Positions 8,009 through 16,779 are shown, numbered from the stretch's first letter. The stretch is 64,000 bases of DNA from Frigoribacterium sp. SL97 (GCF_026625765.1 NZ_CP113062.1:558001-622000), one strand, 5' to 3'. Made by a program: numbers and translations. Notes: generated by a model not told the origin, from the sequence alone.

Positions 8009-8772
8009 GCACCACGACCGCCACCACCCCCGCCTCGTCCGGCACCCCCGCCGCCGAGGCCGCGACCCCGATCGAGCTCGTCGTGCTCGACATGGCCGGC
8101 ACGACCGTCGTCGACGACGGCGTGGTCGAGCAGGCCTTCGCCCGCGTCGCCGACCGGGTCGACCTCGGCCCGACGCTGAGCCGCGACGAGGCCCTGCAGT
8201 ACGTCCGCGACACGATGGGCCGCTCGAAGATCGAGGTCTTCCGGCACCTCACCGGGGGCGACGCGGCGCTCGCGCAGCGCGCGAACGACGAGTTCGAGGT
8301 GGCCTACGGCGAGCTCGTCGACGAGTCGGGAGTCGAGCCGATCGAGGGCGCGGGCGACCTCGTCGACGCACTCCGCGCCTCCGGGGTCTCGGTCGTCCTG
8401 ACCACGGGCTTCTCGCCCGTCACGCGCGACCGCCTGCTCGACGCGCTCGGCTGGACGGTCGACGCCGCCCTCTCGCCCGTCGACGCCGGCCGCGGCCGCC
8501 CCGCACCCGACCTCGTGCTGACCGCGCTGCTGCGCACCCGTGCCTCGTCGGTCGCCGCCGTCGCGGTCGTCGGCGACACCGTCAGCGACGTCCTCTCGGG
8601 GCGCTCCGCCGGTGCGGGCCTCGTCGTCGGCGTGACGACCGGCGCGCACACCCGCGAGCAGCTGCTCGCCGCGGGGGCCGACGTCGTGCTCGAGAGCGTC
8701 CGCGACCTCGTCGGGCTGCCGGCCTTCGCCGGGGTCGCGGCCGCCGGCGCGTCGACGACCGCGGTCGCGTGA
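8005..8772 (+). CDS. phosphonatase-like HAD hydrolase (TIGR03351 type)
   Basis: A 255-residue HAD-superfamily enzyme. Motif I is VVLDMAGTTVVDDG near residues 29-42, with the catalytic aspartate in DMAGTT as in phosphonoacetaldehyde hydrolase; motif II is in VVLTTGFSP; the motif III-IV region is GRPAPDLV and VAVVGDTVSDVLSG. The phosphonatase-like family lacks some PhnX features and is typically encoded beside the FAD oxidoreductase family upstream, as here. It should cleave a C-P bond of an aldehyde phosphonate to give phosphate. Starts at ATG 8005 inside the preceding stop; the first ~22 residues are a low-complexity T/A/P tail. Confidence 0.85.
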   Translation: MSTTTATTPASSGTPAAEAATPIELVVLDMAGTTVVDDGVVEQAFARVADRVDLGPTLSRDEALQYVRDTMGRSKIEVFRHLTGGDAALAQRANDEFEVAYGELVDESGVEPIEGAGDLVDALRASGVSVVLTTGFSPVTRDRLLDALGWTVDAALSPVDAGRGRPAPDLVLTALLRTRASSVAAVAVVGDTVSDVLSGRSAGAGLVVGVTTGAHTREQLLAAGADVVLESVRDLVGLPAFAGVAAAGASTTAVA

Positions 8773-9968
8773 CCACCGCCCTGCCGCGGACGGGGGTGCC
8801 GCCGCGGACGACGGACCAGGAGGCGCGGGTCGCTTCCCCGGCGGACCCCGCCTCCCCGGCCGCGCTGCCCCTCGACCCGGCCCCGACCGCCATGGTGTGG
8901 CTCGAACCCGGCCGTCCGCACGAGGCCGTCGCGGTGCCCTCGGTCGTCCTCGAGCCCGGCGACGCCCTCGTCGAGGTCGAGCTGGCGACGATCTGCGGCT
9001 CGGACGTGCACACCACCCGGGGTGACCGGAGCGCGCCCGCCCCGCTCGTCCTCGGACACGAGCAGGTCGGTCGCGTGGTCGCCCTCGGGCCGGGGGCGGC
9101 CGCCGTGGACGGGACGCCGCTCGCCGTCGGGCAACGCGTCGTCTGGTCGCTGACCGTCTCGTGCGGTCGGTGCGCCACCTGCCGACGCGACCTGCCGCAG
9201 AAGTGCGAGTCGGTGCGGAAGTACGGGCACGAGCGACTCCTCACGGGCTGGGAACTGAGCGGCGGCTTCGCCACGCACGTGCACGTGCGGTCGGGCACGG
9301 CGATCGTCCCGGTCGAGGCCGACCTGCCCGCCGAGCTGCTGGCCCCCGTGTCGTGCGGCACGGCGACGGCCGTGGCGGCCCTCGACGCCGCCTCGGCGAT
9401 CGTGCCCCTGGACGGTGCCGTGGTGCTCGTCACGGGGGCCGGGCTGATCGGCCTCACGGCGACCGCGCTGGCCACCGACGCCGGGGCCCGGGTGGTCGTC
9501 GTCGACCCCGAGCCCGCCCGCCGTCGACTCGCCGTCCGCTTCGGCGCGGTCGCGACGGCCGACCCGTCGGCTGCCCCCGACGCGGACGACGGCCTCAGCA
9601 CCGCGTTCTCGGTCGCGGGTGGTGCCCCTCTCGTCGCCGTGGAGGCCTCCGGGTCGCCGCACGCCGTGGCCTCGGCGCTCGCCGCGCTGGGCGTCGGCGG
9701 CGTGGCCGTGCTCGTCGGCAGCGTCTTCCCCGCTCCGGCCGTACCGCTCGACGCCGAGAGCGTCGTCCGACGTCTCGTGACCCTCCGCGGCGTGCACAAC
9801 TACGCCCCGCGGCACCTCGTCGAGGCCGTCCGCTTCGTCGAACGGAGGCACGCGGCCTGGCCGCTCGACGCCCTCGTGGGCGAGGTCGTCGCCCTGCGCG
9901 ACCTCGACGCCGGGATCGCGGCGGCCGCCGCCGGCGGGTCGGTGCGGGTGGGCGTCCGACCGGAGTGA
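8769..9968 (+). CDS. zinc-binding alcohol dehydrogenase linked to phosphonate catabolism (TIGR03366-like)
   Basis: A 399-residue MDR dehydrogenase starting at GTG 8769, which overlaps the preceding stop. Catalytic zinc ligands are visible in ICGSDVHTTRG and LGHEQVGRVV. The structural zinc lobe is CGRCATCRRDLPQKC, and the NAD-binding glycine motif is VTGAGLIGLTA. The spacing and the sequence KCESVRKYGHE resemble the family found with phosphonate genes. It probably oxidises or reduces the aldehyde or alcohol left after C-P cleavage. An exact dispersed 14-mer (8818-8831) encodes the non-conserved Q-E-A-R-V near residue 18, before the dehydrogenase domain begins. Confidence 0.85.
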   Translation: MTTALPRTGVPPRTTDQEARVASPADPASPAALPLDPAPTAMVWLEPGRPHEAVAVPSVVLEPGDALVEVELATICGSDVHTTRGDRSAPAPLVLGHEQVGRVVALGPGAAAVDGTPLAVGQRVVWSLTVSCGRCATCRRDLPQKCESVRKYGHERLLTGWELSGGFATHVHVRSGTAIVPVEADLPAELLAPVSCGTATAVAALDAASAIVPLDGAVVLVTGAGLIGLTATALATDAGARVVVVDPEPARRRLAVRFGAVATADPSAAPDADDGLSTAFSVAGGAPLVAVEASGSPHAVASALAALGVGGVAVLVGSVFPAPAVPLDAESVVRRLVTLRGVHNYAPRHLVEAVRFVERRHAAWPLDALVGEVVALRDLDAGIAAAAAGGSVRVGVRPE

Positions 9969-10062
9969 CCGGGGGCTGTGGCGGCCTGCGGGGGCTGCCC
10001 CGCGCCTCCTGCGTCCCGCCTCCTGCGTCCGCGGACGCGGGGGAGGGGCGGGCCGGCGCCGC

Positions 10063-10812
10063 TCAGGGGCCGATCGCGCGGATGAAGTGGTCGCCCTCGC
10101 GGGCCCGGCCCGACGCCGAGACGGTGAAGCGGACGATGTCGCTGCGGTACCGGTCGTCCGAGGCCTCGAAGGTGCGGCCGTCGGGGCCGCGCGTGATGCG
10201 GTGCAGCCGCAGGATCGGCGTGCCGGGCTCGACCCCGAGCAGCTCGGCGTCGAGCTCGTCGGCGGCGACCGCGTCGATCTCGTGGTCGATGTCGGCGTAG
10301 CCGAAGCCTCGCGAGTCGAGGTACTCGGTGATCGACACCGTGTCGAGGTCGACGTCGAACAGCACGCGGCCGACCTCCTCGATGAAGGTCAGGCGCTCGA
10401 GCATGGTCGGGCGGCCGTCGACGAGTCGGAGCCGGACGACGTCGACCACGAGGGCGCCCGGCTCGATGCCGAGCGACCGGGCCTTGTCGTCGTCGGCGCG
10501 GCGCAGCGACACCTCCTGCGTGCGGGCGCCGGGCTCGCCGCCGACGTCGCGCACCCACTTGGTGAAGGGGATCGACACGTCGACCGGGTGGTGCGCCTTG
10601 CGCGCGACGACCCGCGCCGGGCGGCCGCGCCGGGTCTCGACCAGGCCCTCGGAGCGCAGGGCGGCGAGGGCGTTGCGGATCGGCCCGCGGGAGGTGCGCC
10701 ACTGCTCGGCCAGCTCGCCCTCGCTCGGCACGTCGTCGCCGACCGCGAGGTCGCCGCTCAGGATGCGCCGCCGCAGGTCGTCGGCGATCTGCTCGTAGAG
10801 GGTCGAAGGCAC
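10063..10812 (-). CDS. GntR-family (HutC/UTRA) transcriptional regulator
   Basis: A 249-residue regulator. Residues 1-70 form the GntR winged helix (YEQIADDLRRRILSGDLAVGDDVPSEGELAEQWRTSRGPIRNALAALRSEGLV), and the remainder is a UTRA ligand-binding domain (VDVVRLRLVDGRPTMLERLTFIEEV..., ending with SDIVRFTVSASG). Such regulators often sense a pathway intermediate. It is convergent with the phosphonate operon, so it is the likely local regulator of that operon, but no operator could be identified upstream of phnD. The intergenic gap (9969-10062) holds two imperfect copies of the dispersed GCGCCTCCTG motif and a small GCGTCCGCGGACGC palindrome. Confidence 0.88.
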   Translation of the reverse strand: MPSTLYEQIADDLRRRILSGDLAVGDDVPSEGELAEQWRTSRGPIRNALAALRSEGLVETRRGRPARVVARKAHHPVDVSIPFTKWVRDVGGEPGARTQEVSLRRADDDKARSLGIEPGALVVDVVRLRLVDGRPTMLERLTFIEEVGRVLFDVDLDTVSITEYLDSRGFGYADIDHEIDAVAADELDAELLGVEPGTPILRLHRITRGPDGRTFEASDDRYRSDIVRFTVSASGRAREGDHFIRAIGP

Positions 10813-10866
10813 GTGCGGATCTTACCGAGCGGTGCGGTCGGGATCGTCATGGGCCCCGTCCGCGAC

Positions 10867-10932
10867 GACGAACCCCGTTCGCGAAGACGAACCCCGTTTC
10901 ATCGGGGTTCTTCTTCGCGAACGGGGTTCGTC
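10867..10932. repeat. 66-bp nested palindrome (family D)
   Basis: A perfect 21-bp inverted repeat (10867-10887 with 10912-10932) with a second hairpin inside it. Each arm carries GACGAACCCCG twice around the self-complementary spacer TTCGCGAA. It sits between divergent genes, so it is not acting simply as a terminator. Confidence 0.92.
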
Positions 10933-11003
10933 CCGTCGTCGCGCCGAGGGGGTCACCACCAGGGCTTCCCACCGCGACCCGCCCCTGTCGTAGCGTCGAG
11001 GGC

Positions 11004-11933
11004 ATGGACACCGAGAGCGAGATCCGCGACTTCCTGACCAGCCGACGGGCGCGGGTGCGGCCCGAGCAGGTCGAGCTGCCGGGCGGGCCCGGACGCCGCG
11101 TGCCCGGACTGCGGCGGAGCGAGGTGGCGCTGCTCGCGGGCGTCAGCGTCGAGTACTACACGCGGCTCGAACGCGGGCGCCTCGGCGGGGTGTCCGAGGT
11201 CGTGCTCGACTCGCTCGCGACCGCCCTGCTGCTCGACGACGCCGAACGCGAGCACCTGGCCGACCTCGCCCGCGCCGCGAACGAGTCGCCCGTGCGCGCC
11301 CGGCGTCGACGCCGTCCGCCCGAGACCGTCTCGCGCAGCATGCAGCTCGTGCTCGACGCCGTGACGGCCGGGCCCGCGTTCGTCCGCAACGGCCGCATGG
11401 ACGTCCTCGCCGAGAACGCGCTCTTCCGTGCGCTCTACTCCGACCTCTACGCCCTCGACGAGCGGCCGGTCAACCTCGCCCGCTTCGTCTTCCTGCACCG
11501 CGAGCAGGCCGAGGCCTTCTACCCGTCGTGGTCGGTGGCCGCCGACATCAACGTCGCGATCCTGCGCACCGAGGCCGGCCGCGACCCCCACGACCGCGCC
11601 CTGCACGACCTGATCGGCGAACTGTCCACCCGCAGCGACGAGTTCCGCGTGCGCTGGGGCGCCCACGAGGTGCGCCACCACACGTCCGGCCAGAAGCGCT
11701 TCCACCACCCGGTCGTCGGTCAGCTCGACATGGTCTACGAGGCCATGGAGCCGATGGGCCGCCCGGGCCTGAACTTCCTCGTCTACAGCGCCGAGCCCGG
11801 CTCGCCGACCGAGGAGCGCCTCCGCCTCCTCGCCAGCTGGGCGGCGCCGCAGGCCGACCCGGCGGTCGTCCGCGCCGACGCCCCGGACCGACCCGACGTC
11901 GCGAGCGGACCGCGCGAGGCGGCCGGATCGTGA
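11004..11933 (+). CDS. HTH-type regulator with MmyB-like ligand-binding domain
   Basis: A 309-residue protein. Residues 5-70 form an XRE-type helix-turn-helix (FLTSRRARVRPEQ..., VPGLRRSEVALLAGVSVEYYTRLERG), followed by the C-terminal MmyB/PAS-like domain (MDVLAENALFRALY, NLARFVFL, a conserved YPSW, GEFR-like DEFRVRWGAHEVR and KRFHHPVVGQLDM). These proteins are common in actinobacteria, bind fatty acids or similar ligands in known members, and usually regulate a neighbouring oxidoreductase. The aldo/keto reductase 220 bp downstream is the natural target. TAGCGT at 10991-10996 lies 7 bases from the ATG, so the message is probably leaderless. Confidence 0.9.
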   Translation: MDTESEIRDFLTSRRARVRPEQVELPGGPGRRVPGLRRSEVALLAGVSVEYYTRLERGRLGGVSEVVLDSLATALLLDDAEREHLADLARAANESPVRARRRRRPPETVSRSMQLVLDAVTAGPAFVRNGRMDVLAENALFRALYSDLYALDERPVNLARFVFLHREQAEAFYPSWSVAADINVAILRTEAGRDPHDRALHDLIGELSTRSDEFRVRWGAHEVRHHTSGQKRFHHPVVGQLDMVYEAMEPMGRPGLNFLVYSAEPGSPTEERLRLLASWAAPQADPAVVRADAPDRPDVASGPREAAGS

Positions 11934-11953
11934 GCCGCCTCGCGATGTGGTGG

Positions 11954-12006
11954 CGCGCCTCCTGCGAGATCTCCGACCTCACGCGCGACCGAGAGCAGGA
12001 GGCGCG
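11954..12006. repeat. inverted pair of the dispersed CGCGCCTCCTG motif
   Basis: The 12-base arms CGCGCCTCCTGC (11954-11965) and GCAGGAGGCGCG (11995-12006) are perfectly complementary, with 29 bases between them. They lie between the HTH regulator and the aldo/keto reductase, both on the plus strand. The rest of 11934-12156 holds no supported gene. Confidence 0.85.
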
Positions 12007-12156
12007 GGTGCTGGACGAGATGGCGGTGCGTCTCCAGCCGGGCCCCTGGGCGATCGCCGCGCTCTTCCACCGCCGCGCGCCCGGCGCGACCGACGCCGCA
12101 GAGGCCTCCGCCACCATGGAGAACCAACCACCCCCGAACGCCGAGGAGGCACGACC

Positions 12157-13125
12157 GTGAAGTACACCCGTCTGGGCAGCACAGGGCTGAAGGTCAGCCG
12201 CATCGGCCTCGGCTGCATGAGCTACGGCGACCCCACCCGGGGCCTGCACTCGTGGACGCTCGACGAGGCGGCCTCGGCACCGTTCTTCCGCCAGGCCGTC
12301 GAGCTCGGGGTCACCTTCTGGGACACCGCGAACGTCTACCAGCAGGGCACCGGCGAGGAGTTCGTCGGCCGCGCGATGCGCGAGTACTCCCGCCGCGAGG
12401 ACGTCGTGCTGGCGACGAAGGTCGGCGGTCGCATGCACGACGGTCCGGGGGGAGCAGGTCTGTCACGCGGGGCGATCCTCGAGCAGGTCGACGCGTCGCT
12501 CACGCGACTCGGCACCGACCACGTCGACCTGTACCAGATCCACCGCTTCGACCCCGAGACCCCGGTGGAGGAGACGATGGAGGCGCTCCACGACCTGGTC
12601 CGGGCAGGCAAGGTCCGGTACACGGGCGCCTCGAGCATGTTCGCCTGGCAGTTCGCCAAGATGCAGACCGCCGCCGTGGTCAACGGTTGGACGCCGTTCT
12701 CGACCATGCAGGACCAGTACAACTTGCTGAAACGCGAGGAGGAACGCGAGATGATCCCGCTCTGCGCCGACCTCGGCGTCGGGCTCGTGCCCTACTCGCC
12801 GCAGGGCAAGGGGCGGCTGACGCGACCGCGTGGTGCGACCACCGAGCGGTTCGCCGTCGACGAGGTCGCGAAGGCCTTCGACGCCGACGAGGACGGCCCG
12901 ATCATCGACGCCGTCGAGCAGGTCGCCGCCGAGCACGGGGTGTCGATGGCCCAGGTCGCCGTGGCGTGGGTGCTGCGGAACCCCGTCGTCTCGGCCCCGA
13001 TCGTCGGCGCGACGAAGCCGCACCACCTCGCCGACGCCGTCGCCGCCCTGGACGTCGAGCTGACCGACGACGACGTCCGCCGCCTCGAGGAGCCCTACCG
13101 ACCGCAGTCACCGTTCTGGTGGTGA
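12157..13125 (+). CDS. aldo/keto reductase
   Basis: A 322-residue NADPH-dependent reductase of the AKR superfamily. The start GTG 12157 has a good GAGGAGG site (12143-12149). Catalytic residues can be read in order: Asp in FWDTANVY, Tyr in NVYQQG, Lys in LATKVGG and His in YQIHRFD. The C-terminal cofactor region is SAPIVGATKPHHLADA. The sequence LGLGCMSYGDPTRG and the repeated R-rich loop place it near the AKR group that includes bacterial YajO-type enzymes. It reduces aldehydes or ketones in the cytoplasm. The MmyB-type regulator upstream probably controls it. Confidence 0.93.
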   Translation: MKYTRLGSTGLKVSRIGLGCMSYGDPTRGLHSWTLDEAASAPFFRQAVELGVTFWDTANVYQQGTGEEFVGRAMREYSRREDVVLATKVGGRMHDGPGGAGLSRGAILEQVDASLTRLGTDHVDLYQIHRFDPETPVEETMEALHDLVRAGKVRYTGASSMFAWQFAKMQTAAVVNGWTPFSTMQDQYNLLKREEEREMIPLCADLGVGLVPYSPQGKGRLTRPRGATTERFAVDEVAKAFDADEDGPIIDAVEQVAAEHGVSMAQVAVAWVLRNPVVSAPIVGATKPHHLADAVAALDVELTDDDVRRLEEPYRPQSPFWW

Positions 13126-13135
13126 GGGGCCCCCC

Positions 13136-14329
13136 TCACGACTGCAGCGCCTCCGTCGGCGGGATGCGCGCCGCCCGCACGGCCGGCCAGAGCCCGGCCA
13201 GAGCCCCGATCACGAGCGTCGCGACGAGCCCGGCGACCAGCACCGCGGGCGGTATCGCCGTCGGCCACCCCCGCAGCGCGGCGAACGCCGCGGTCACCGC
13301 CGCCCCGAGCAGCACCCCGGCGACCCCGCCGAGCAGCGACAGGACGAGCGCCTCGGCCAGGAACTGCCGACGGATGTGCGACCTCGTCGCCCCCAGCGCC
13401 CGCCGCAGCCCGATCTCGCGTCGACGTTCGAGCACCGAGATCACCATCGTGTTCGCCACCCCGATGCCGCCGACCAGCAACGCGACCCCGCCGAGGCCGA
13501 CCAGCAACCCGGTGAACGCCTGGTCCGCGGCCTGCTGTGCGGCCAGCGCGTCGGACGGCCGCGTCACCTCGACGTCGGACGGGCTCCGCGGCTGGATGGA
13601 CCGGGCGAGCAGGTCGTGCACCTCCTGCACGTGGGCGGGGTCGGCCCGGACGTGGACCGCCGTCGGGTGGACGGGCGCACCGGCCAGCGCCTCCGCGGCC
13701 CGTTCACCGATGAGCGCCGACGAGTCGATCTCGGCCGCCAACGGCACCGGTTCGAGGATGCCCGCCACCACGTACTCGGTGCTGCCGACGATCACGTGGC
13801 GCCCCGGCACGGTGATGCCCAACCGGGCCGCCGCCTCGGCCCCGAGCACGACCACGGGGTACCGCGCCATGCCGTCGGTGAGCCAGACGCCCGACGCCAC
13901 GCGGGCCTCGAGCACCTCCAGCAGCGTGGGCGACGCCGACCGCACCGTGATGCCGTTCGTGTTGCCCGCGGGCACCGCGCTGCTGCGGTAGACGCCGACG
14001 TCGGCCACCGTGCCGGTCGTGGCTGCCGACCGGACCCCCTGGGTGTGCCCGGCCGACGCCCCCGCGGTGAGTGGCAGGTCGACCGCCTCGCCGAAGAAGT
14101 CCTTCCCCTGCGAGGCCGAGAGCAGGTTCGTGCCGAGCTCGTCCAGGGTCGCCGCGAGCTTCGCCTGGCTCGACGTCGAGATGCCGACCACGGCGATCAT
14201 GGCCGCGATGCCGATGGCGATGCCGAGCGCCGACAGCACGGCCCTGGTGGGTCGCGACGCCAGCCCGGACACCCCCAGTCGCACGACGTCCGACCAGAGG
14301 AGGCGCGAGGGCGTCTCCGAGGCGTTCAT
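13136..14329 (-). CDS. MacB/FtsX-type ABC transporter permease
   Basis: A 397-residue membrane protein with the MacB layout: an N-terminal helix (residues ~22-45, with SALGIAIGIAAMIAVVGIS), a large extracellular MacB_PCD domain (~46-265) and three C-terminal helices in the FtsX domain (GLLVGLGGVALLVGGIGVANTM..., LLGGVAGVLLGAAVT, LATLVIGALAGLWPAVRAARIPPTEAL). The ERRREIGLRRALGAT motif is the conserved FtsX coupling segment. It works with the ATPase and the HlyD-like adaptor encoded just upstream, probably to export a peptide, antibiotic or lipoprotein-like substrate. Last gene of a four-gene operon. Confidence 0.92.
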   Translation of the reverse strand: MNASETPSRLLWSDVVRLGVSGLASRPTRAVLSALGIAIGIAAMIAVVGISTSSQAKLAATLDELGTNLLSASQGKDFFGEAVDLPLTAGASAGHTQGVRSAATTGTVADVGVYRSSAVPAGNTNGITVRSASPTLLEVLEARVASGVWLTDGMARYPVVVLGAEAAARLGITVPGRHVIVGSTEYVVAGILEPVPLAAEIDSSALIGERAAEALAGAPVHPTAVHVRADPAHVQEVHDLLARSIQPRSPSDVEVTRPSDALAAQQAADQAFTGLLVGLGGVALLVGGIGVANTMVISVLERRREIGLRRALGATRSHIRRQFLAEALVLSLLGGVAGVLLGAAVTAAFAALRGWPTAIPPAVLVAGLVATLVIGALAGLWPAVRAARIPPTEALQS

Positions 14330-15021
14330 GCGGTCACCCCCGCCCGCGTCGCGCTGTCGTGTTCGAGGTGCCCGTCGCGGATGGTCACCCGCCGCGGCAG
14401 CCGCCGGGCGAGCTCGACGTCGTGGGTGATGACGACGATCGAGGTGCCCTCGGAGTGCAGCTCGCCGAGGAGCGACACGATGCCCTCGCCGGCCTTCGTG
14501 TCGAGGTTGCCGGTGGGCTCGTCGGCGAGCAGCAGCGGCGGGCGGTGCACGACCGCCCGGGCGATGGCGACCCGCTGCCGTTCGCCACCCGAGAGCTGGT
14601 TCGGCCGGTGCGTCAGTCGGTGGCCCAGCCCGACGCGCTCGAGCGCCTCGCGCGCCCGCGCCCGTCGCTGCCGGATCGGCACCCCCGCGTAGAGCAGGCC
14701 GTTCGCGACGTTGTCGGTCGCGGTCACGCCCTCGCTGAGGTGGAACTGCTGGAAGACGAAGCCGATGCGGTGCGCCCGCAGGGCCGACAGCTCGCGGTCG
14801 TTCTGGTCCGCCACGTCGACGCCGTCGACGAGCACGGTGCCCGAGGTGGGCCGGTCGAGCGTGCCGAGGACGTTCAACAGCGTCGACTTGCCCGATCCCG
14901 ACGGGCCGACGATCGCGACGAACTCGCCGCGCTCGACCCGGAGCGACACCGACGACAACGCGGTCGTCGGGGGTCGGCCGTACTCGCGCGTCACGTCACG
15001 CAGCTCGATCACGGCGTTCAT
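14326..15021 (-). CDS. MacB/LolD-type ABC transporter ATP-binding protein
   Basis: A 231-residue ATPase with Walker A GPSGSGKST, Q-loop VFQQFHL, signature LSGGERQRV, Walker B LLLADEPTGNLDT and H-loop VITHDVELA. The DEPTGNLD and FQQFHL sequences are typical of the MacB/LolD group. The start ATG at 15021 (MNAVIELRDV) is preferred over a much longer open frame because the extension is antisense-like and the adaptor gene's stop overlaps it. Both ends show ATGA overlaps, so it is translationally coupled to its neighbours. Confidence 0.95.
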   Translation of the reverse strand: MNAVIELRDVTREYGRPPTTALSSVSLRVERGEFVAIVGPSGSGKSTLLNVLGTLDRPTSGTVLVDGVDVADQNDRELSALRAHRIGFVFQQFHLSEGVTATDNVANGLLYAGVPIRQRRARAREALERVGLGHRLTHRPNQLSGGERQRVAIARAVVHRPPLLLADEPTGNLDTKAGEGIVSLLGELHSEGTSIVVITHDVELARRLPRRVTIRDGHLEHDSATRAGVTA

Positions 15022-16073
15022 GCGGGCACCACGACCTCGTCGCCGGCCTCGAGGGCTCCGGACACCTCGACCCGGTCGCCGGCGAACAGGCCGGCCTCCA
15101 CCGGCACGGCCGTGGTCGTGCCGTCCGGCTGCAGCACCTCGACGACGAACCCGTCGCCGACGGCCGCACCCAGGGCGAGCACCGGCACGTGCAGCACGTC
15201 CTCCTCCACCTCGGAGACGAAGTCGACCTGCACGGACGCCTCGGTCAGGTCGCCGGCCGCCGCCGGGTCGTCGAGCGACACCGTCACGGGGACCGTCGTC
15301 GTGCCCGTGGTCTCGTCGGCCACGGCCGCGCCCACGTCGGACACGCGCCCGGGAACGCTGCCGTGGCCGGGCAGGTCGACCGACACGACCCCGTCGACGG
15401 CGGCGAGCGGCGACCCGACCGGCAGGTCGACCGACACGACCGCGTCGTCGCGCGCCGTGTCGTAGAGGTCGCCTCCCGAGGCGTCGCCGACGGCCGCCGC
15501 CAGGGTGCGGACCGTGAACGACCCCGTCACGAACTGCAGGGCGCCCTGGTCGATCGACCCGGTGCGCTCCTGGCCGGTGTCCTTCTGCCAGGCCGAGACG
15601 GCGGTCGCGGTGCGCCGGTCGAACCGGTCGTCCGGCGTGCCCGTGAAGTACCCCCAGGCTCTGAGGTTCTCCTCGACCTGCCGGACGTCCGGGCCCTCGG
15701 CCATGCCCTGTCCGAAGGCCCGCCACTGCGGCAGGGCGCCCTCGAACGCGGTGACCGGTTCGTCGTCGACGCGGAAGAGCTCGCTGCGTGCCGTGAGGAC
15801 GTCGCCGACCTCCGGCAGCGACGTGATCGTGCCGGGTGCGGACCCCGTGATCGTCGGGCCGTCGAGGCGGCTGAGCGTGCCCGCCCTGGTCGTCGTGCCG
15901 GTCAGCGTGCCCTGCTCGACGACGGCCGTGGTCGGCCTCGGCGTCGTGCCCGCCGCGTCGTCGTCACCAGACGCTCCGGGGGGCCCGACCATCAACACGG
16001 CGGTGACGGCCGTCCCGACGACGGCCACACCGGCGACGGACCACCAGGCGACGGCTCGGCGCGACGGCCTCAC
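15018..16073 (-). CDS. HlyD-like efflux adaptor with peptidoglycan-binding domain
   Basis: About 351 residues from GTG 16073, which overlaps the stop of the lipoprotein gene. A GTG at 16112 is also in frame but has no suitable site. It has one N-terminal membrane helix (WWSVAGVAVVGTAVTAVLMV), a beta-barrel and lipoyl-type segment beginning VVEQGTLTGTTTRAGTLS, then a peptidoglycan-binding-like domain (GPDVRQVEENLRAWGYF, RFDRRTATAVSAWQ), then a C-terminal adaptor barrel ending EAGDEVVVPA. This arrangement is typical of actinobacterial adaptors that partner MacB-like transporters. It likely spans the wall and gathers substrate outside the membrane. Confidence 0.88.
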   Translation of the reverse strand: MRPSRRAVAWWSVAGVAVVGTAVTAVLMVGPPGASGDDDAAGTTPRPTTAVVEQGTLTGTTTRAGTLSRLDGPTITGSAPGTITSLPEVGDVLTARSELFRVDDEPVTAFEGALPQWRAFGQGMAEGPDVRQVEENLRAWGYFTGTPDDRFDRRTATAVSAWQKDTGQERTGSIDQGALQFVTGSFTVRTLAAAVGDASGGDLYDTARDDAVVSVDLPVGSPLAAVDGVVSVDLPGHGSVPGRVSDVGAAVADETTGTTTVPVTVSLDDPAAAGDLTEASVQVDFVSEVEEDVLHVPVLALGAAVGDGFVVEVLQPDGTTTAVPVEAGLFAGDRVEVSGALEAGDEVVVPA

Positions 16074-16579
16074 CGGGTCACCGTCGTGGGCATGCTGCCG
16101 AAGGCGCCGCACTCCTCGAGCACGCCCGCGGGGACGTCGTCCATCGTGGCCGTGCCGCCCGCGCCGTCGAGCTGGTCGGTCACGTCGTATCCCGCCTCAC
16201 GGACGCACTCGGCCGACTCGCGCAGCCTCGCGTCGAACTCGTCCTGGCTCTTCTTCTCGGACGCGGTCACGGGGCGCTCGCCGAGTTCGTCGGTCGTCGC
16301 CTCCGTGCACCGCTCCGACGCGGCCAGCAGGGCGTCCATGTCCACGGCGTCGCCGCGGGAGATCGACACGCCCCCGCCGTCGCCCGAGGGGTCGCCGATG
16401 TCGACGCCCTCCTCGCGGAGGCAGTTCGCGTTCGCGAGGTCCCACGCCTGGGCGTCGGCGGCGATCTGCGACTCGGACTTCGTCTCGGCGGCGGCGTCGT
16501 CGGCGGCGGTCGAGCAGCCGGCGAGGGCGACGACGAGCAGGGGGAGGGCGGCGAAGAGGGTGCCACGGGTTCTGGACAT
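16070..16579 (-). CDS. secreted lipoprotein of unknown function
   Basis: A 169-residue protein with a clear lipoprotein signal: basic start (MSRTRG), hydrophobic core (LFAALPLLVVALAGC) and lipobox LAGC (Cys 22). The mature part is acidic, helical and contains four cysteines (NCLREEG, SERCTE, AECVREAGYD, LEECGAFG), possibly forming two disulfides. It is the first gene of the export operon and divergent from the two-component system, so it may be a sensor or accessory for the transporter. Its own family is not recognised. Confidence 0.75.
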   Translation of the reverse strand: MSRTRGTLFAALPLLVVALAGCSTAADDAAAETKSESQIAADAQAWDLANANCLREEGVDIGDPSGDGGGVSISRGDAVDMDALLAASERCTEATTDELGERPVTASEKKSQDEFDARLRESAECVREAGYDVTDQLDGAGGTATMDDVPAGVLEECGAFGSMPTTVTR

Positions 16580-16684
16580 GAGGGGACTCCTGGTCTTCCA
16601 CGATCACGGACCGCGACCGGCGGTCGCGGCGTCGCCCTCGTCGGGCGACGGGGTCCAGACCACCGCACGGCTCGTTGCCGGCCC

Positions 16685-16728
16685 GTAAACGGCGGGCTTT
16701 ACGTTTCGGTGACATCCGACATGTCACC
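16685..16728. promoter_or_regulatory. dyad operator candidates in the divergent export/two-component promoter
   Basis: GGTGACAT (16708-16715) and ATGTCACC (16721-16728) are perfect complements around CCGAC. A second, smaller dyad, GTAAA/TTTAC, lies at 16685-16702. The region separates the lipoprotein-led export operon from the response regulator, so it is a natural binding site for that regulator. Confidence 0.65.
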
Positions 16729-16779
16729 CTGGAGGAGGGCGTCCGCGTCCCGTCCGTCCCGACCCGAACAGGAGCCACC

